Below are positions 1 through 10,525 of a stretch of DNA of 64,000 nt, in pieces. The position numbers and the translations under genes are program-made. The notes below the pieces were generated by a model, which was not told where the DNA came from, did not search any database, and saw only the letters and a list, made by a program, of their open reading frames with translations. This stretch comes from Belliella aquatica. Its GTDB lineage: Bacteria; Bacteroidota; Bacteroidia; Cytophagales; Cyclobacteriaceae. The stretch's first letter is position 1. Each line of letters opens with the position of its first letter. Location: the NCBI RefSeq assembly GCF_014637795.1, contig NZ_BMFD01000005.1, forward strand, positions 334,372 to 398,371, given 5' to 3'.

Positions 1-632
<632 letters not shown>

Positions 633-697
633 TTACAGAAGAAAGATAAATATATGCTTATAATATCAGCTAGTGCACTGATAACCAATTGCCATTT

Positions 698-2038
698 TCA
701 CTCCACATTCAATATCATTCTTCTATAAGCGTAAAGATTTGGTTCACCATCGTCAAATACCTCAAGAATAATATGAATATTTTTCCCTTTTGAACCAGAT
801 GGAATAGCAATTTGAGCCGTGGATGTCGTATTATTCTGAATGTTCAATGTTCCATCAAAAGAACTTGGTTCATTATAAAATGACCATTTGTAGTTCAATT
901 TATCTCCATCAGGATCTGAAGAACCCTCAGCACTCAATTCAATACTCTCGCCTGCGGAAACAGTCTTTATAAGCACATTTCTACCTTGATCTCCCTCAAG
1001 TACTGCGATCGGATGATGGTTTGCATCTTCATATTTACTTGTGATCGTCCAATCCATTCGAGCTGAAAAATCATTGTTATATCCCGTACTCCATTTTTTT
1101 ATGGCGTTTGCAGCTTCATCTGTATTCCCATACATGAAGTAAGGATCAAATTTGGTTTCTCCATCTTCTTCGATTTTAGCAACTTGAGACATACTTCTTA
1201 TTCCTTCTTTTTTTGTCGCACTAAAACGACCGCCCCATCCACCTTGATCGACTTGTTCTGGATCGTTTAACCCATTTGGGTAAACATGCATAAATGAAGG
1301 AGTATCTCCTTCAGCCACATAAATTGTATTTGGATAGACAGCTCCTAATGCGCCTTTACTTTGGATCTGTTCGGCCAAATACTCCTCTGATGGCTGCCAT
1401 CCATAAACTCCAGTAGCTCGGATATAAAATACTTCAGGAAAATTTTTTGCAATCCATGCGCCAGCATCATCCTGACCCAATACATCATACAGTCTGAGTT
1501 TTCCCAAGAATTTTTCTAACTCTTCTGCTGAGCGCGTTTCACGAACTTTCCAAATAGCTTGGGCAATTGTATTCATTCCACCCCAACCCATAACCCAAAG
1601 TGGTCTTGGATCATCCTTATCTGCCGCTGAGATTATCAATTCAGATCCGGGACTATCTTTCCCTTCGCCTACATCGCCCATTCCATAGCCAGTCTGACCC
1701 AAGACAGAAATAGATTTCAAATATTCAAAGGTCGGAAACCCTTCGGCATGGACAATTAGATTTGAATAAACTTCTCCATAGGCATCTACTATCTTGTCAA
1801 GCATTTTAGTATCACTTTGATTCTTCCTCCAACATCCTGTAGACACGATCAATCCTTCTATATCAAATTCATTCGCACTGACCAATTGGCGAACCATCGA
1901 CTGCTCGTCATCTGGATCAGCACCAAGGTCAGTGGTATTGATCACCCTCGGCTTATAATTGACTTCCTCCTTTTTTTGAATAGCACAACTGGATAGAAAA
2001 ACTGTCAACACAAAAACGGCTATTTTGAAGTATTTCAT
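698..2038 (-). CDS. Sde182/DUF1593-family lipoprotein (nucleoside-hydrolase-like fold)
   Basis: 446 residues starting at ATG 2038. A lipoprotein signal ends in SSC near residue 18. The N-terminal two thirds carry NTTDLGADPDDEQSM at about 34-48, an Asp-rich motif like the metal site of nucleoside hydrolases and diagnostic of DUF1593 (Sde182 family, first annotated as cellulose-binding proteins). The last ~90 residues form an Ig/PKD-like beta domain (SSDPDGDKLNYKW). No reaction is established that I can name with confidence. In PULs the family is usually thought to act on or bind glycosides in the periplasm. A terminator separates it from the oxidoreductase gene upstream, so it may have its own promoter. 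Confidence 0.8.
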   Translation of the reverse strand: MKYFKIAVFVLTVFLSSCAIQKKEEVNYKPRVINTTDLGADPDDEQSMVRQLVSANEFDIEGLIVSTGCWRKNQSDTKMLDKIVDAYGEVYSNLIVHAEGFPTFEYLKSISVLGQTGYGMGDVGEGKDSPGSELIISAADKDDPRPLWVMGWGGMNTIAQAIWKVRETRSAEELEKFLGKLRLYDVLGQDDAGAWIAKNFPEVFYIRATGVYGWQPSEEYLAEQIQSKGALGAVYPNTIYVAEGDTPSFMHVYPNGLNDPEQVDQGGWGGRFSATKKEGIRSMSQVAKIEEDGETKFDPYFMYGNTDEAANAIKKWSTGYNNDFSARMDWTITSKYEDANHHPIAVLEGDQGRNVLIKTVSAGESIELSAEGSSDPDGDKLNYKWSFYNEPSSFDGTLNIQNNTTSTAQIAIPSGSKGKNIHIILEVFDDGEPNLYAYRRMILNVE

Positions 2039-2078
2039 TTTTTATGGTTTGTATGCTTAAGATTATTTTGATAAAAAA

Positions 2079-2111
2079 AGCTTTACTAAAGTTTAAAACT
2101 TCGGTAAAGCT
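2079..2111 (-). terminator. Rho-independent terminator after the Gfo/Idh/MocA gene
   Basis: On the minus strand AGCTTTAC (2111-2104) pairs perfectly with GTAAAGCT (2086-2079). A shorter inner GAAGT/ACTT pairing is possible, and a run of seven T follows. It lies 8 bases past the stop codon of the oxidoreductase gene. Confidence 0.75.
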
Positions 2112-2118
2112 AACTGAG

Positions 2119-3600
2119 TCATATTTTGTAGTATTCTTCCCAACCTTTCCTTGGTGGGGTACCATTTAGCAGCTCGTTGGCTACTTTGTTATTGGTAATG
2201 ACCTTGTTTTTTCTATCAAATTTCAGGTTTGCATTCATCTGCTGTGCCAAGACTCCTAGTGAAAATATCTGGCTTAATGGTCCAGAGATTTCAAAAGGTG
2301 ATCTTGTTTTTTCTTCTCCTTTGCATGCTAAAAGGAAGTTTGCAAAATGGTTGGAGCTACTTTCTGGAACTTCAGGCAAGTTTCCTTTCATGTCATTGGC
2401 AGCTTCTTCTGGAATAATGGAAAGCGTACTTCCATGTGATCCTCCTTTGAAAGTCAAATCTTTGCTATAAATGATTTTTCCTGGATTCAGGGTTCTTTTT
2501 TCAATTTGACCAGTGCCTGCCGCAGGGATATCATCACTCAACTCTGAACTTCCGTAACCCTCAGGAATTGAAGGTAAATTTTCTAATCCATCATACCAAG
2601 TCACATTTACAGCTGGCATTTCACCTCTTTTGGGAAATTTGAAATCAAGAGTAGTGGCTTGAGGATAAAAAAGTAGATTATGGCCATCCAATTTAACCGC
2701 ATTGATTTCTTCAGGAAGTCCTAAATCCAAATATCTGTGAAAACTATCCATAATATGTGCTCCCCAATCTCCCAAGGCACCCATTCCGAATTCGTACCAG
2801 CACCTCCACTGTCCATTTGCAAAATCCTTATTGTAATCATGATGTTCGGCAGTCGTCAGCCAAAGATCCCAATCTAATGTTTCAGGAATAGGTTCTGGCT
2901 TTGGATAGCTTGTCATTGAAGTATCCCAGCCATGCCACCTTCTTCGGCTATTCATATGGCAAGTTATGGCGTGAACATCTTTGATGATTCCAGCATCTAC
3001 CCAAGATTTGAATTGAAATGAATTGGCTTCCGAATGACCTTGATTCCCCATTTGGGTCACTACACCATATTTCTTCGCAGCCTTCATCATCAATTCAACT
3101 TCTTGAAATGTCCTTGCCATAGGTTTCTCGACATACACAGGCTTTCCAGAAGCCATTGCATGCATAGTGATAGGGAAATGCGAAAAATCCGGTGTACAAA
3201 TCACAGCGGCATCAAATTCAACTTCTCTTTGATCAAAAAGCTCTCTAAAATCCTTATACCGTTTTGCTTTGGAATGCTTTTCGAGAATATTTGCTGTATG
3301 CGGAGCACCCAAATCTACATCACAGAAAGCCACGACATTTGATAAACCTATTCTGCCAAAATCATTGATCACTTGTTCTCCTCTATTTCCAATTCCAATA
3401 CAAGCCAGATTGACACGATCACTTGGCACTTTGGAAGCCATTTGGACAATTTCACCAGCCTTATTTCTAATTTCTGATTTGGAAAATAAAACATGACTCG
3501 GGATAATGTGAAAAGCACCAATTGCTAAGGCACTTTTCTTGAGAAAATCCCTTCTGTCTTTCTTTTCTGTAGGTTTCGATTGATTCTCTTCTTTTGACAT
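2119..3600 (-). CDS. Tat-exported Gfo/Idh/MocA-family oxidoreductase
   Basis: 493 residues from ATG 3600. A longer frame reaches a TTG at 3627, but the ATG gives a standard Tat signal. Residues about 15-35 contain RRDFLKK followed by a hydrophobic stretch, the twin-arginine motif. The mature part begins with the NAD(P)-binding Rossmann strand (VNLACIGIGNRGEQV) and has the family EKPMA motif, where Lys is catalytic or positions the substrate. A large second domain follows with many Trp and Asp. Relatives oxidise or epimerise sugars, and some are NAD-dependent glycosidases (GH109-like). Export by Tat implies the cofactor is bound in the cytoplasm first. It sits with xylan enzymes, so a sugar or uronic acid substrate is likely; the exact one is unknown. 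Confidence 0.85.
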   Translation of the reverse strand: MSKEENQSKPTEKKDRRDFLKKSALAIGAFHIIPSHVLFSKSEIRNKAGEIVQMASKVPSDRVNLACIGIGNRGEQVINDFGRIGLSNVVAFCDVDLGAPHTANILEKHSKAKRYKDFRELFDQREVEFDAAVICTPDFSHFPITMHAMASGKPVYVEKPMARTFQEVELMMKAAKKYGVVTQMGNQGHSEANSFQFKSWVDAGIIKDVHAITCHMNSRRRWHGWDTSMTSYPKPEPIPETLDWDLWLTTAEHHDYNKDFANGQWRCWYEFGMGALGDWGAHIMDSFHRYLDLGLPEEINAVKLDGHNLLFYPQATTLDFKFPKRGEMPAVNVTWYDGLENLPSIPEGYGSSELSDDIPAAGTGQIEKRTLNPGKIIYSKDLTFKGGSHGSTLSIIPEEAANDMKGNLPEVPESSSNHFANFLLACKGEEKTRSPFEISGPLSQIFSLGVLAQQMNANLKFDRKNKVITNNKVANELLNGTPPRKGWEEYYKI

Positions 3601-3722
3601 CTCTATGAATTTAAGTTTTAAGCTCAATCTATCTCTTAATTAGTTGAAACAGAAACCAGCTGTATAATTCTCTATTCTCTTATTCTAAATCACTTTTTAT
3701 AAGCACCAGATCATTGCCCATG

Positions 3723-4856
3723 TTAATTTAGCAACTTTTGAACTTCAAAATAAGCAGGCTTAGGCTGTAAATTTTCATCGAGTAAAAAAGGGAAAGCCTT
3801 TCTTCCCGGTTTATCGAGCCAAGTTGCATCATCGCCAATTCCCCAAAAAGTCACTCCTGTGATGATATCCTTGTAATCCAAAAAGATTTGAAATAGCATC
3901 TTGTAAGCTTGTTTTTGCCTTGTAGAAAACGTTTCTGTGTAAACAGTAGAACCAGGTTCGTCATTTGACATATAAACTGGTATGTCCAATTCGGTAATCT
4001 GAATTTCAACTCCCAGTCCTCTAAACAAATCCAGAGTTGTTCTTATTTCCTCTTCTGAAGTCCCAACAAACCAATGCCCTTGAAGTCCTACCCCATCGAT
4101 AGGAATATTATTGTCTTTCAGCCTTTTGACAAGATTATAAATCTTATTTCTTTTCCAGCTGAAAATAGAATTGTAATCGTTGTAAAAAAGCTTAGCATCT
4201 GGGTCTGCTCTCCGAGCAAAAACAAATGCTGAATCGATGTAAGACGGCCCAAAAATCTTATACCATGGAGAGTCCTCCCGGTAAATGATTTCCCCATTTG
4301 GATCCCAATCAAACATGGCTTCATTCACAACATCCCAAGCATAAACATCCCCTTTGTACCTAGAGACAACAGTTGTAATATGTTCTTCCAATTGATCTAA
4401 AGCAACTTCTTTCGAAAGAAGCGCTCCATTTTGATCATAAAACATCCAGTCAGGTGACTGCGAGTGCCAAGTTAAGGTATGTCCTCTAACTTTCATGTTG
4501 TTGGATTTGGCAAATTGAACAATCCTGTCTGCACCATCCCAAGTAAAAACTCCTTTTTCCCGTTGTAAGGCATCCGGTTTCATCACGTTTTCAGCAGTCA
4601 CACTTGAAAAATGCTTTACTAAGGCTTCACCGTGATTTGTACCAAGATCTGCATGCTGTGGAGTAATCGCTGCACCAATTGGGAAATGGTCTTTAAATAA
4701 TTCCTTAAGAGGAATAGCAGCTACTTCTTCGTCTTTGCCATTATTTTGATCTTGTGGATCTTTGACATCAGGATCTACATCCTCTGTAGAATCACATGCA
4801 AATACAAAAATGGATAAAGCAATTATGGCCCATATATTAAATCGTAGATTTTTCAT
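3723..4856 (-). CDS. GH10 endo-beta-1,4-xylanase, lipoprotein
   Basis: 377 residues from ATG 4856. The lipoprotein signal ends at Cys21, followed by an acidic Asp/Glu-rich linker (about 22-45) that would hold the enzyme off the membrane. The GH10 barrel is complete: TAENVMKP near 88-95, GHTLTWHS near 125-132, acid/base Glu179 in WDVVNEAM, YNDYN near 225, QGHW near 259, nucleophile Glu289 in ITELDIP, and TFWG near 336. It should cut the xylan backbone by a retaining mechanism, probably at the cell surface. It is one of two intact GH10 enzymes in the locus and differs clearly from the other at 20468, so the two may prefer different chain lengths or decorations. Confidence 0.95.
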   Translation of the reverse strand: MKNLRFNIWAIIALSIFVFACDSTEDVDPDVKDPQDQNNGKDEEVAAIPLKELFKDHFPIGAAITPQHADLGTNHGEALVKHFSSVTAENVMKPDALQREKGVFTWDGADRIVQFAKSNNMKVRGHTLTWHSQSPDWMFYDQNGALLSKEVALDQLEEHITTVVSRYKGDVYAWDVVNEAMFDWDPNGEIIYREDSPWYKIFGPSYIDSAFVFARRADPDAKLFYNDYNSIFSWKRNKIYNLVKRLKDNNIPIDGVGLQGHWFVGTSEEEIRTTLDLFRGLGVEIQITELDIPVYMSNDEPGSTVYTETFSTRQKQAYKMLFQIFLDYKDIITGVTFWGIGDDATWLDKPGRKAFPFLLDENLQPKPAYFEVQKLLN

Positions 4857-4922
4857 CAGTGGATTGTTTAATTTTATTTAATTGAAATGTTCGTTTTGGT
4901 AATCTACCAGACTCCCACTTTA

Positions 4923-6287
4923 TCATTTTGAGAATCTCCAGTAATCAAAGAACATAATGTTGCTTTGTGCTTTTCCTTTAAATACAAAGTACAAATCATG
5001 AACTCCTGACACATTTTCAATAACAGCTGTCACCAATGTCCATCGATCATCTCCTCCTGTATTTGGGATTCTAAGCGTAGCTATAAGATCTCCATCTTTA
5101 CCATCTAACCTGATTTCCATACTCACATCACTGTTGTGGGTAGTTCCAACCCTTGCAGTAAATTTTGAAGGACCTCCTTCTCGAAAATCTACTCCTACAA
5201 CTTTGGTATAAGCATCATTTCTTGTCGCAGTAATGAAATTTCCGACAACATCATTTTGCTTTGCTTTTACACCTTCTGACCAAGCAATAGTTTCCGCTTC
5301 ATTCTTCACATAAGGATTGATTGAACTAAGACTTTTGGTTATCCCTTCTGTCATTTTCATCTGAACTATGGTCCCATCATCATTGAAAGTAACTTCTTCC
5401 ACAGCTACCGACCTATTGAATCCACTCCCACCCGGCAATGCACCGTTGTGGTAGAAAAGATAGGTTTTGCCTTTGTAATCGATGATCCCAGGGTGATTCG
5501 TAAAACTTCTACCTTCAGCGGGCATCAGCACTCCTTGATATTTCCATGGACCAGTTGGGCTATCACTTGTTGAATAACCCAGATGCTCTGGAAGTTCTCC
5601 AGCGGCAAAAAGTAAGTAATACAAATCATTTCGCTTGTAAAGCCAAGGCCCTTCTTCATAAGTTGTGGGTCTTTTAGGATCATCAGCCTTTCTTTTTCCG
5701 AAGGATTCAATTGTATTGGGAAATTGACCAACTTCGCCATCAAGTGAAATCATATCTTCGTTGAGTTTGGCATAATAGCAAACTGGATTTCCCCACATCA
5801 AATAAGCCTGTCCATCATCATCAACAAATACAGTGGGATCAATATCTGCACTGGAATTACTGATCAGTGGCTTGCCCAAAGGATCGATAAAAGGCCCATA
5901 GGGGCTATCAGAAACAGCTACACCGATTCCATTTTGATTATTTTTATCAGTAATTGGAACATACATGTAGAATTTCCCATCACGTTCGGTGCATTGTGGT
6001 GCCCATGCATTCATTTTTCCCCAAGAAAAGTCTTTGTATGACAAAACAGCTCCATGATCAGTCCAATTGACCATATCATCAGTGGTGTACAGCCGCCAAT
6101 CGTTCATCGTAAACCAAGTCGATTCATCTTCATCATGGGATGTGTAGAGATAGACTTTGTCATTGTAAACCATCGGTGCAGGATCTGCTGTGAATGAGGT
6201 TTGGATAATTGGGTTTTGTGCAAAATTATTTCCAAACTGAAGCAGCATGATACTAAAAAGAAAATATGGCTTAAGATTATGTTTCAT
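4923..6287 (-). CDS. GH43 glycosidase with C-terminal CBM6
   Basis: 454 residues from ATG 6287 with a Sec signal peptide ending near AQN (24-25). The five-bladed propeller of GH43 carries the expected triad: base Asp35 (ADPAPMV), pKa-setting Asp150 (DIDPTVF) and acid Glu212 (EEGPW). Residues about 325-454 match a CBM6-type beta-sandwich (NEAET start, FFDYWRF end). GH43 enzymes of this layout are mostly arabinofuranosidases or beta-xylosidases acting on arabinoxylan. The signal peptide has no lipobox, so a periplasmic or secreted location is likely. It lies 41 bases upstream of the GH97 gene's stop on the same strand. Bond specificity cannot be fixed from sequence alone. Confidence 0.92.
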   Translation of the reverse strand: MKHNLKPYFLFSIMLLQFGNNFAQNPIIQTSFTADPAPMVYNDKVYLYTSHDEDESTWFTMNDWRLYTTDDMVNWTDHGAVLSYKDFSWGKMNAWAPQCTERDGKFYMYVPITDKNNQNGIGVAVSDSPYGPFIDPLGKPLISNSSADIDPTVFVDDDGQAYLMWGNPVCYYAKLNEDMISLDGEVGQFPNTIESFGKRKADDPKRPTTYEEGPWLYKRNDLYYLLFAAGELPEHLGYSTSDSPTGPWKYQGVLMPAEGRSFTNHPGIIDYKGKTYLFYHNGALPGGSGFNRSVAVEEVTFNDDGTIVQMKMTEGITKSLSSINPYVKNEAETIAWSEGVKAKQNDVVGNFITATRNDAYTKVVGVDFREGGPSKFTARVGTTHNSDVSMEIRLDGKDGDLIATLRIPNTGGDDRWTLVTAVIENVSGVHDLYFVFKGKAQSNIMFFDYWRFSK

Positions 6288-6328
6288 AGCAAATGGCTTT
6301 AAATCAAGTATTTAAAATTTTATTAGGC

Positions 6329-8266
6329 TTAGTGATTCGTGATCACAAAACCCCCTTTTGGTTGAATGGAAACTGAATATGAACCATCCTTCCCAATTTC
6401 AATTGTGTCTAGTTTCGGCTGTTTATTTTGGTCATCATTGTATAAAGAGACTTTCTTCCCTTTCAGCATTTCTAGATTGATAGTCAAAGTCTTGACGCTT
6501 TCTTCCGCATTGACACCTGCGATGTACCAATGTTCACCGCTTCTCCTTGCGATCACAGTGTACTTTCCAGGATAGCCATCAATGAAAATTGTTTCATCCC
6601 AAGTAGTTGGCAATTTTCTCAAAAAATCCAGTTCAAATTCAGGAACATCGGTGAGATTATTCGGTGTCAACCCAAACATCTGTACTGGATTTTGGAAAAG
6701 AACACCCGTAGCCAATTGGAAAATATCAGTCGTCAAGCGTTCTTGACCTCTTTGATTTCCTTTATTTAGAAATTTGTTCAACAAAACTCCACCAAACTCC
6801 ATGCTTCCAACAGCATTTCGGATAAATGGATGAAGAGTTGCATAAAATGCTTCTTTCTCTCTCGTATCTTGTACAAAAACCAACATTTCTGAAGCCAACA
6901 CAGCTTCACTTCCTACAAAATTCGGATACATTCTCTCCCAACCTCTTGGAAGGGTTGCTCCATGGAAAATCACCATTAAACCATAATCATTGGCTTCGAC
7001 CAAGATATCTTCGTACAGGCGCATCGTCTCTTGTTTGTCTCCTCCGAAAAAATCAACTTTCAAGCCTTTAACACCGACTTCTTGCAACCATTTCATTTCT
7101 TTTTTTCGAGCAAATGACGTATTCATTTTGTTCAAAGGAGTCTGAAATGCATCATTGGCGGTACCGTTTGAGTTGTACCATAGGAAGACATCAACATTCT
7201 TGGAATTGGCATATTTGATCAAATCCTCCATGCGGTCGTAACCGATTCTTTCATCCCACCAAGCATCGATCAAAATGTACTCAAAATCCATGGCTGCGGC
7301 CAAATCAATGTATTTGACTTGGTCTTCATAATTCATGCTGTTGTCCTGCCAAACAATCCAACTCCAAGTTCCTTTTCCATATTGATAAGGCTGAGATGCT
7401 TCATACAAAGGCTCCACAACATCAAATGCTACAGTCGTCTCAACAATTGGCATTAAGGTCTCTCCCACTGTGATCGTCCTCCAAGGTGTATATCCCGGAA
7501 GTCCGATTTGAGCTCCAGTATCTCCAAAGCCATTGTTTTGCTCCATTTGTGGATATTCAACAGTGTAAATTCCATCTTTAAAACTGCTCAAATGTGATCC
7601 ATTGTAATTACTTCCCACTCCAGTTTCTGAAATCAATACCCAAGCGTTTTCTTGTGTTTGGAAAAGGGCAGGAAATACGTAGCCGAACTTAGCTGTTGTT
7701 TTTTCAATTGGCGCATCAACACTGTAGCCACTTTCGTAGCTTGGAGCTGTCCTTGCAAATCCTGTCATCGGTGTCATCATCGGCGACACAAAAGCGGTAG
7801 TTGAGGCAGGGAATTTAAACCCAGTAATTTCTTCTTTTATTACTGTCGCTCTTGTATCTCCCCATTTTGGTAATTCATATCGGAAAGCAATGTCATTGTC
7901 ACTGACTTGAAAATGGACTGAAATTTCCTTTCCATCTCCATTTTTTACTGTGTAGGTAAGCGTATTGGCTTTGTAGGTAACTGAAGATTTTTTGATTCTA
8001 TCTTGCGTGTAGCTCTGATCAATTTTGTTTCTCGAAACCTTTACGAAAGTCAAGTCTGAAGTAAAGTCACCTTCATTAGTCACAAGACCCAATGGAGAAT
8101 TATCCAAAATCAATTTTTCACCATAGTGAATGGAGTACATTAATTTACCATTTAAACAATTCACTTCTAACTCTAAAACACCATCAGGACTTACTATTTT
8201 CACGGTATTTTGGCTGTATAGTGAAGCAGTTAAAAACATGCAGGAAACAAACAATATAAATTTCAT
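6329..8266 (-). CDS. GH97 glycoside hydrolase, probably retaining type
   Basis: 645 residues from ATG 8266 with a Sec signal (cleavage near YSQ). The layout is that of GH97: N-terminal beta-sandwich (20-280), TIM barrel (290-560) and C-terminal beta domain. Asp405 in GLKVDFF is at the position used as nucleophile by retaining GH97 members. The strand that in inverting SusB-type alpha-glucosidases carries a catalytic HE pair reads FHGATLPRG here, with no Glu, which argues against the inverting mechanism. Retaining relatives act on alpha-galactosides or beta-L-arabinopyranosides. In a xylan locus it probably removes a galactose or arabinopyranose side group. Family assignment is sure; substrate is inference. 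Confidence 0.9.
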   Translation of the reverse strand: MKFILFVSCMFLTASLYSQNTVKIVSPDGVLELEVNCLNGKLMYSIHYGEKLILDNSPLGLVTNEGDFTSDLTFVKVSRNKIDQSYTQDRIKKSSVTYKANTLTYTVKNGDGKEISVHFQVSDNDIAFRYELPKWGDTRATVIKEEITGFKFPASTTAFVSPMMTPMTGFARTAPSYESGYSVDAPIEKTTAKFGYVFPALFQTQENAWVLISETGVGSNYNGSHLSSFKDGIYTVEYPQMEQNNGFGDTGAQIGLPGYTPWRTITVGETLMPIVETTVAFDVVEPLYEASQPYQYGKGTWSWIVWQDNSMNYEDQVKYIDLAAAMDFEYILIDAWWDERIGYDRMEDLIKYANSKNVDVFLWYNSNGTANDAFQTPLNKMNTSFARKKEMKWLQEVGVKGLKVDFFGGDKQETMRLYEDILVEANDYGLMVIFHGATLPRGWERMYPNFVGSEAVLASEMLVFVQDTREKEAFYATLHPFIRNAVGSMEFGGVLLNKFLNKGNQRGQERLTTDIFQLATGVLFQNPVQMFGLTPNNLTDVPEFELDFLRKLPTTWDETIFIDGYPGKYTVIARRSGEHWYIAGVNAEESVKTLTINLEMLKGKKVSLYNDDQNKQPKLDTIEIGKDGSYSVSIQPKGGFVITNH

Positions 8267-8297
8267 AGGTTTGAGTTTTGATGATTTAGCGAAATCC

Positions 8298-8329
8298 TTA
8301 TCAGATCATTCATTGATGAATTCTGATAA
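8298..8329 (-). other. Intercistronic hairpin between GH43 and GH97 genes
   Basis: TTATCAGA (8298-8305) and TCTGATAA (8322-8329) are a perfect 8-base inverted repeat with a further ATTCA/TGAAT pairing inside. There is no T run on the minus strand after it, so it is more likely an RNA-processing or stability element than a full terminator. Confidence 0.4.
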
Positions 8330-8364
8330 AAATTATTGCCCAATCGCTAGATTTCTATTTAATC

Positions 8365-10473
8365 TTATTCGGAATCAAATATGACTTTATGCGTTTTGAC
8401 CTGACCATGATAGGCAAACTTGACAATTGCTTCTCTAGAAACTGATGTTGCCTGAACAATTTCAATTTTCACATCAGGATTATCTGCTGTTGCGGAAATG
8501 ACAGGAACATCAGTCGTCCCAGTTGGGATTTTATAAGTTGTCTCGAAAATATTATATCCTACAATTCCATTTTCGTTCGTGGATCTAACCGGAATTTCGG
8601 GAACTTGAATAGCTTCTCCATTGACAGCAATATTTACTTTTGGTACAATGGGACGAGTAATTTCCTTATCCTTGGAACTAAATCCTAAACCTATCAAATC
8701 GAAAAGCGGTTCTGATTCATCGCCTTCTGCTACCAAGTAAACAGCATGTTTCTTGTCCAATTGATCAACATATTCCGATACATCAATCTTGAACTTTGTG
8801 GATTCGTTTTTAGAATTTGCGGGAACTTCGATTACACCGATCTTCGTACCTTTCCAAGTATCATTTGCATAAGGACCATCTATCCAAACATTGACTTTGA
8901 AAGCTTTGTCAGTTTTTGGAGTAAGGAAAAGATTGAAAGCTGTCTGATTTCCTGACTTTGTTCCTTCAAATGCTTTAAGTCCATATTTATCTTCTTCCAA
9001 ACCTCCAAAACCAAAGTATTTGTAACCAATAATGTGCCCGTCTTTGACTTGAGTGATCGGCATGTGGTTGTCCCAAATATCCCAAGAATCCTGCTGGATA
9101 CTGATATCAGAAAGATATGCGGCATAGCCTGCTGAGTAATATTGATATGGGTCTAGACCATAAATATGGAAACCTTCTGAGGTTACCTCAGCACCTTTGT
9201 ATTCTCTGCCTTGGCTGTCTTTGGCAGTCCATTGTTTGTTTTCGGCATAAGGATCATAAGCCCTGATTCTGGCTCCTCCACCTTCTGCTACTGGGGTTTC
9301 ATCCACTTCAATACTGATAGGTGCTACTACAGGCTGACGGGCAAAACCAAAACCTCTAGGTGGCTTGTGGTAAAACACATACCATTGACCATTGATCTCT
9401 TCGATACTGCCATGGGTATTGTGCCCACCGTTGGTAAGAATTATACCAGTTCCATCTTCATTCAAAACTGGCCCTCTTGAATCCACCAATACACCTCCAC
9501 TTTTCCATGGACCAAGTGGAGAATCACCCACTGCATATCTCAAAGTGGAATTGGTGCTACTTACACCATAGTCAGGGCCTGAATAGCCACTGAATACAGT
9601 GATGTATTTGTTACCAACTTTTCTAATAGAAGAAGCTTCAAAAAAATTGAATGTTCCCAAATCTTCTTCCTCGTAGATATTTGGATATTGAGTTCCTTCT
9701 GGATCTCTTAGAGAACCATATCTATTACTAGCAGGGAGAAAATAAGGGATCACTTCAGTACCAGGCCTGATTGAATACATGGTATTTTGATCCAATTCTG
9801 CTGCCATAGATCTCTGGAAACCCCAATATCCATAAGCTCTGAAACCTATCTCATAATCAGGATCATTTGGATCATCGATATTTTCAATATAGACAGCAGG
9901 ATCAAATCCCAAAATACTACCTTCGACAGTTCGCTTTCCATCTTCGGTCATATTGATCGGAGTAAATGGTCCATCTGGTCTTGAGCCTTTGGCAACCATC
10001 GCTTCTCTTCCAGATCCTCTACTATGCGGATACAAATAATATTCTTTGGCTCCATCTTTTCTTTTGACTTCAACCAAATCTGGTGCATACATCACATCCC
10101 ACTGACCATCTATTTCATAAGTAAAAATAGCCCCTTCATCTCTCCAGCTTGTCAAATCCTCTACAGGTGCTGACCACATCCTGATATCAGGACCACAATA
10201 ACTTGTAAATCTTAGATCGTGTGATCCAATAATGTATGCTCTATATTTTCCAGGATTATCTGGGTCTTCAAATACTCGGGGCTCTCCATCTGGAACATGT
10301 TCCCAAAGTGGTAAATAAGGATTTCCAGCGCCTTTATGGACAAATTTAGTTTGTAATTCTTCTTCTGTTTTCTCAGTATTTTGTTCGCAAGAAACTGTCA
10401 TAAACAAAAAGAGAAGACAAAAACAAGAACGCAATACTGATTTCCCTTTACCTAATGACTTTAATTTCTTCAT
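8365..10473 (-). CDS. GH43-like lipoprotein with long C-terminal beta domains
   Basis: 702 residues from ATG 10473. An upstream in-frame extension runs into the preceding gene and spoils the signal peptide, so it is rejected. The lipobox is FMTVSC (Cys29). A five-bladed propeller spans about 40-400. By alignment with other GH43 enzymes the base is Asp62 (PDGEPRVFED), the modulator Asp191 (GFDPAVYI) and the acid Glu279 (FFEASSI). Residues about 425-570 look like a CBM6-type carbohydrate-binding sandwich. The last ~90 residues form another beta-rich module (VPEIPVRSTN) that I do not recognise. It is much longer than single-domain GH43 enzymes. It likely acts on xylan side chains or oligosaccharides at a membrane surface; exact activity unknown. 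Confidence 0.88.
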   Translation of the reverse strand: MKKLKSLGKGKSVLRSCFCLLFLFMTVSCEQNTEKTEEELQTKFVHKGAGNPYLPLWEHVPDGEPRVFEDPDNPGKYRAYIIGSHDLRFTSYCGPDIRMWSAPVEDLTSWRDEGAIFTYEIDGQWDVMYAPDLVEVKRKDGAKEYYLYPHSRGSGREAMVAKGSRPDGPFTPINMTEDGKRTVEGSILGFDPAVYIENIDDPNDPDYEIGFRAYGYWGFQRSMAAELDQNTMYSIRPGTEVIPYFLPASNRYGSLRDPEGTQYPNIYEEEDLGTFNFFEASSIRKVGNKYITVFSGYSGPDYGVSSTNSTLRYAVGDSPLGPWKSGGVLVDSRGPVLNEDGTGIILTNGGHNTHGSIEEINGQWYVFYHKPPRGFGFARQPVVAPISIEVDETPVAEGGGARIRAYDPYAENKQWTAKDSQGREYKGAEVTSEGFHIYGLDPYQYYSAGYAAYLSDISIQQDSWDIWDNHMPITQVKDGHIIGYKYFGFGGLEEDKYGLKAFEGTKSGNQTAFNLFLTPKTDKAFKVNVWIDGPYANDTWKGTKIGVIEVPANSKNESTKFKIDVSEYVDQLDKKHAVYLVAEGDESEPLFDLIGLGFSSKDKEITRPIVPKVNIAVNGEAIQVPEIPVRSTNENGIVGYNIFETTYKIPTGTTDVPVISATADNPDVKIEIVQATSVSREAIVKFAYHGQVKTHKVIFDSE

Positions 10474-10525
10474 GGATAGCTTTAATTTATATCTTTTAGA
10501 TGATTCTGATTTTTGATGATTTCTC

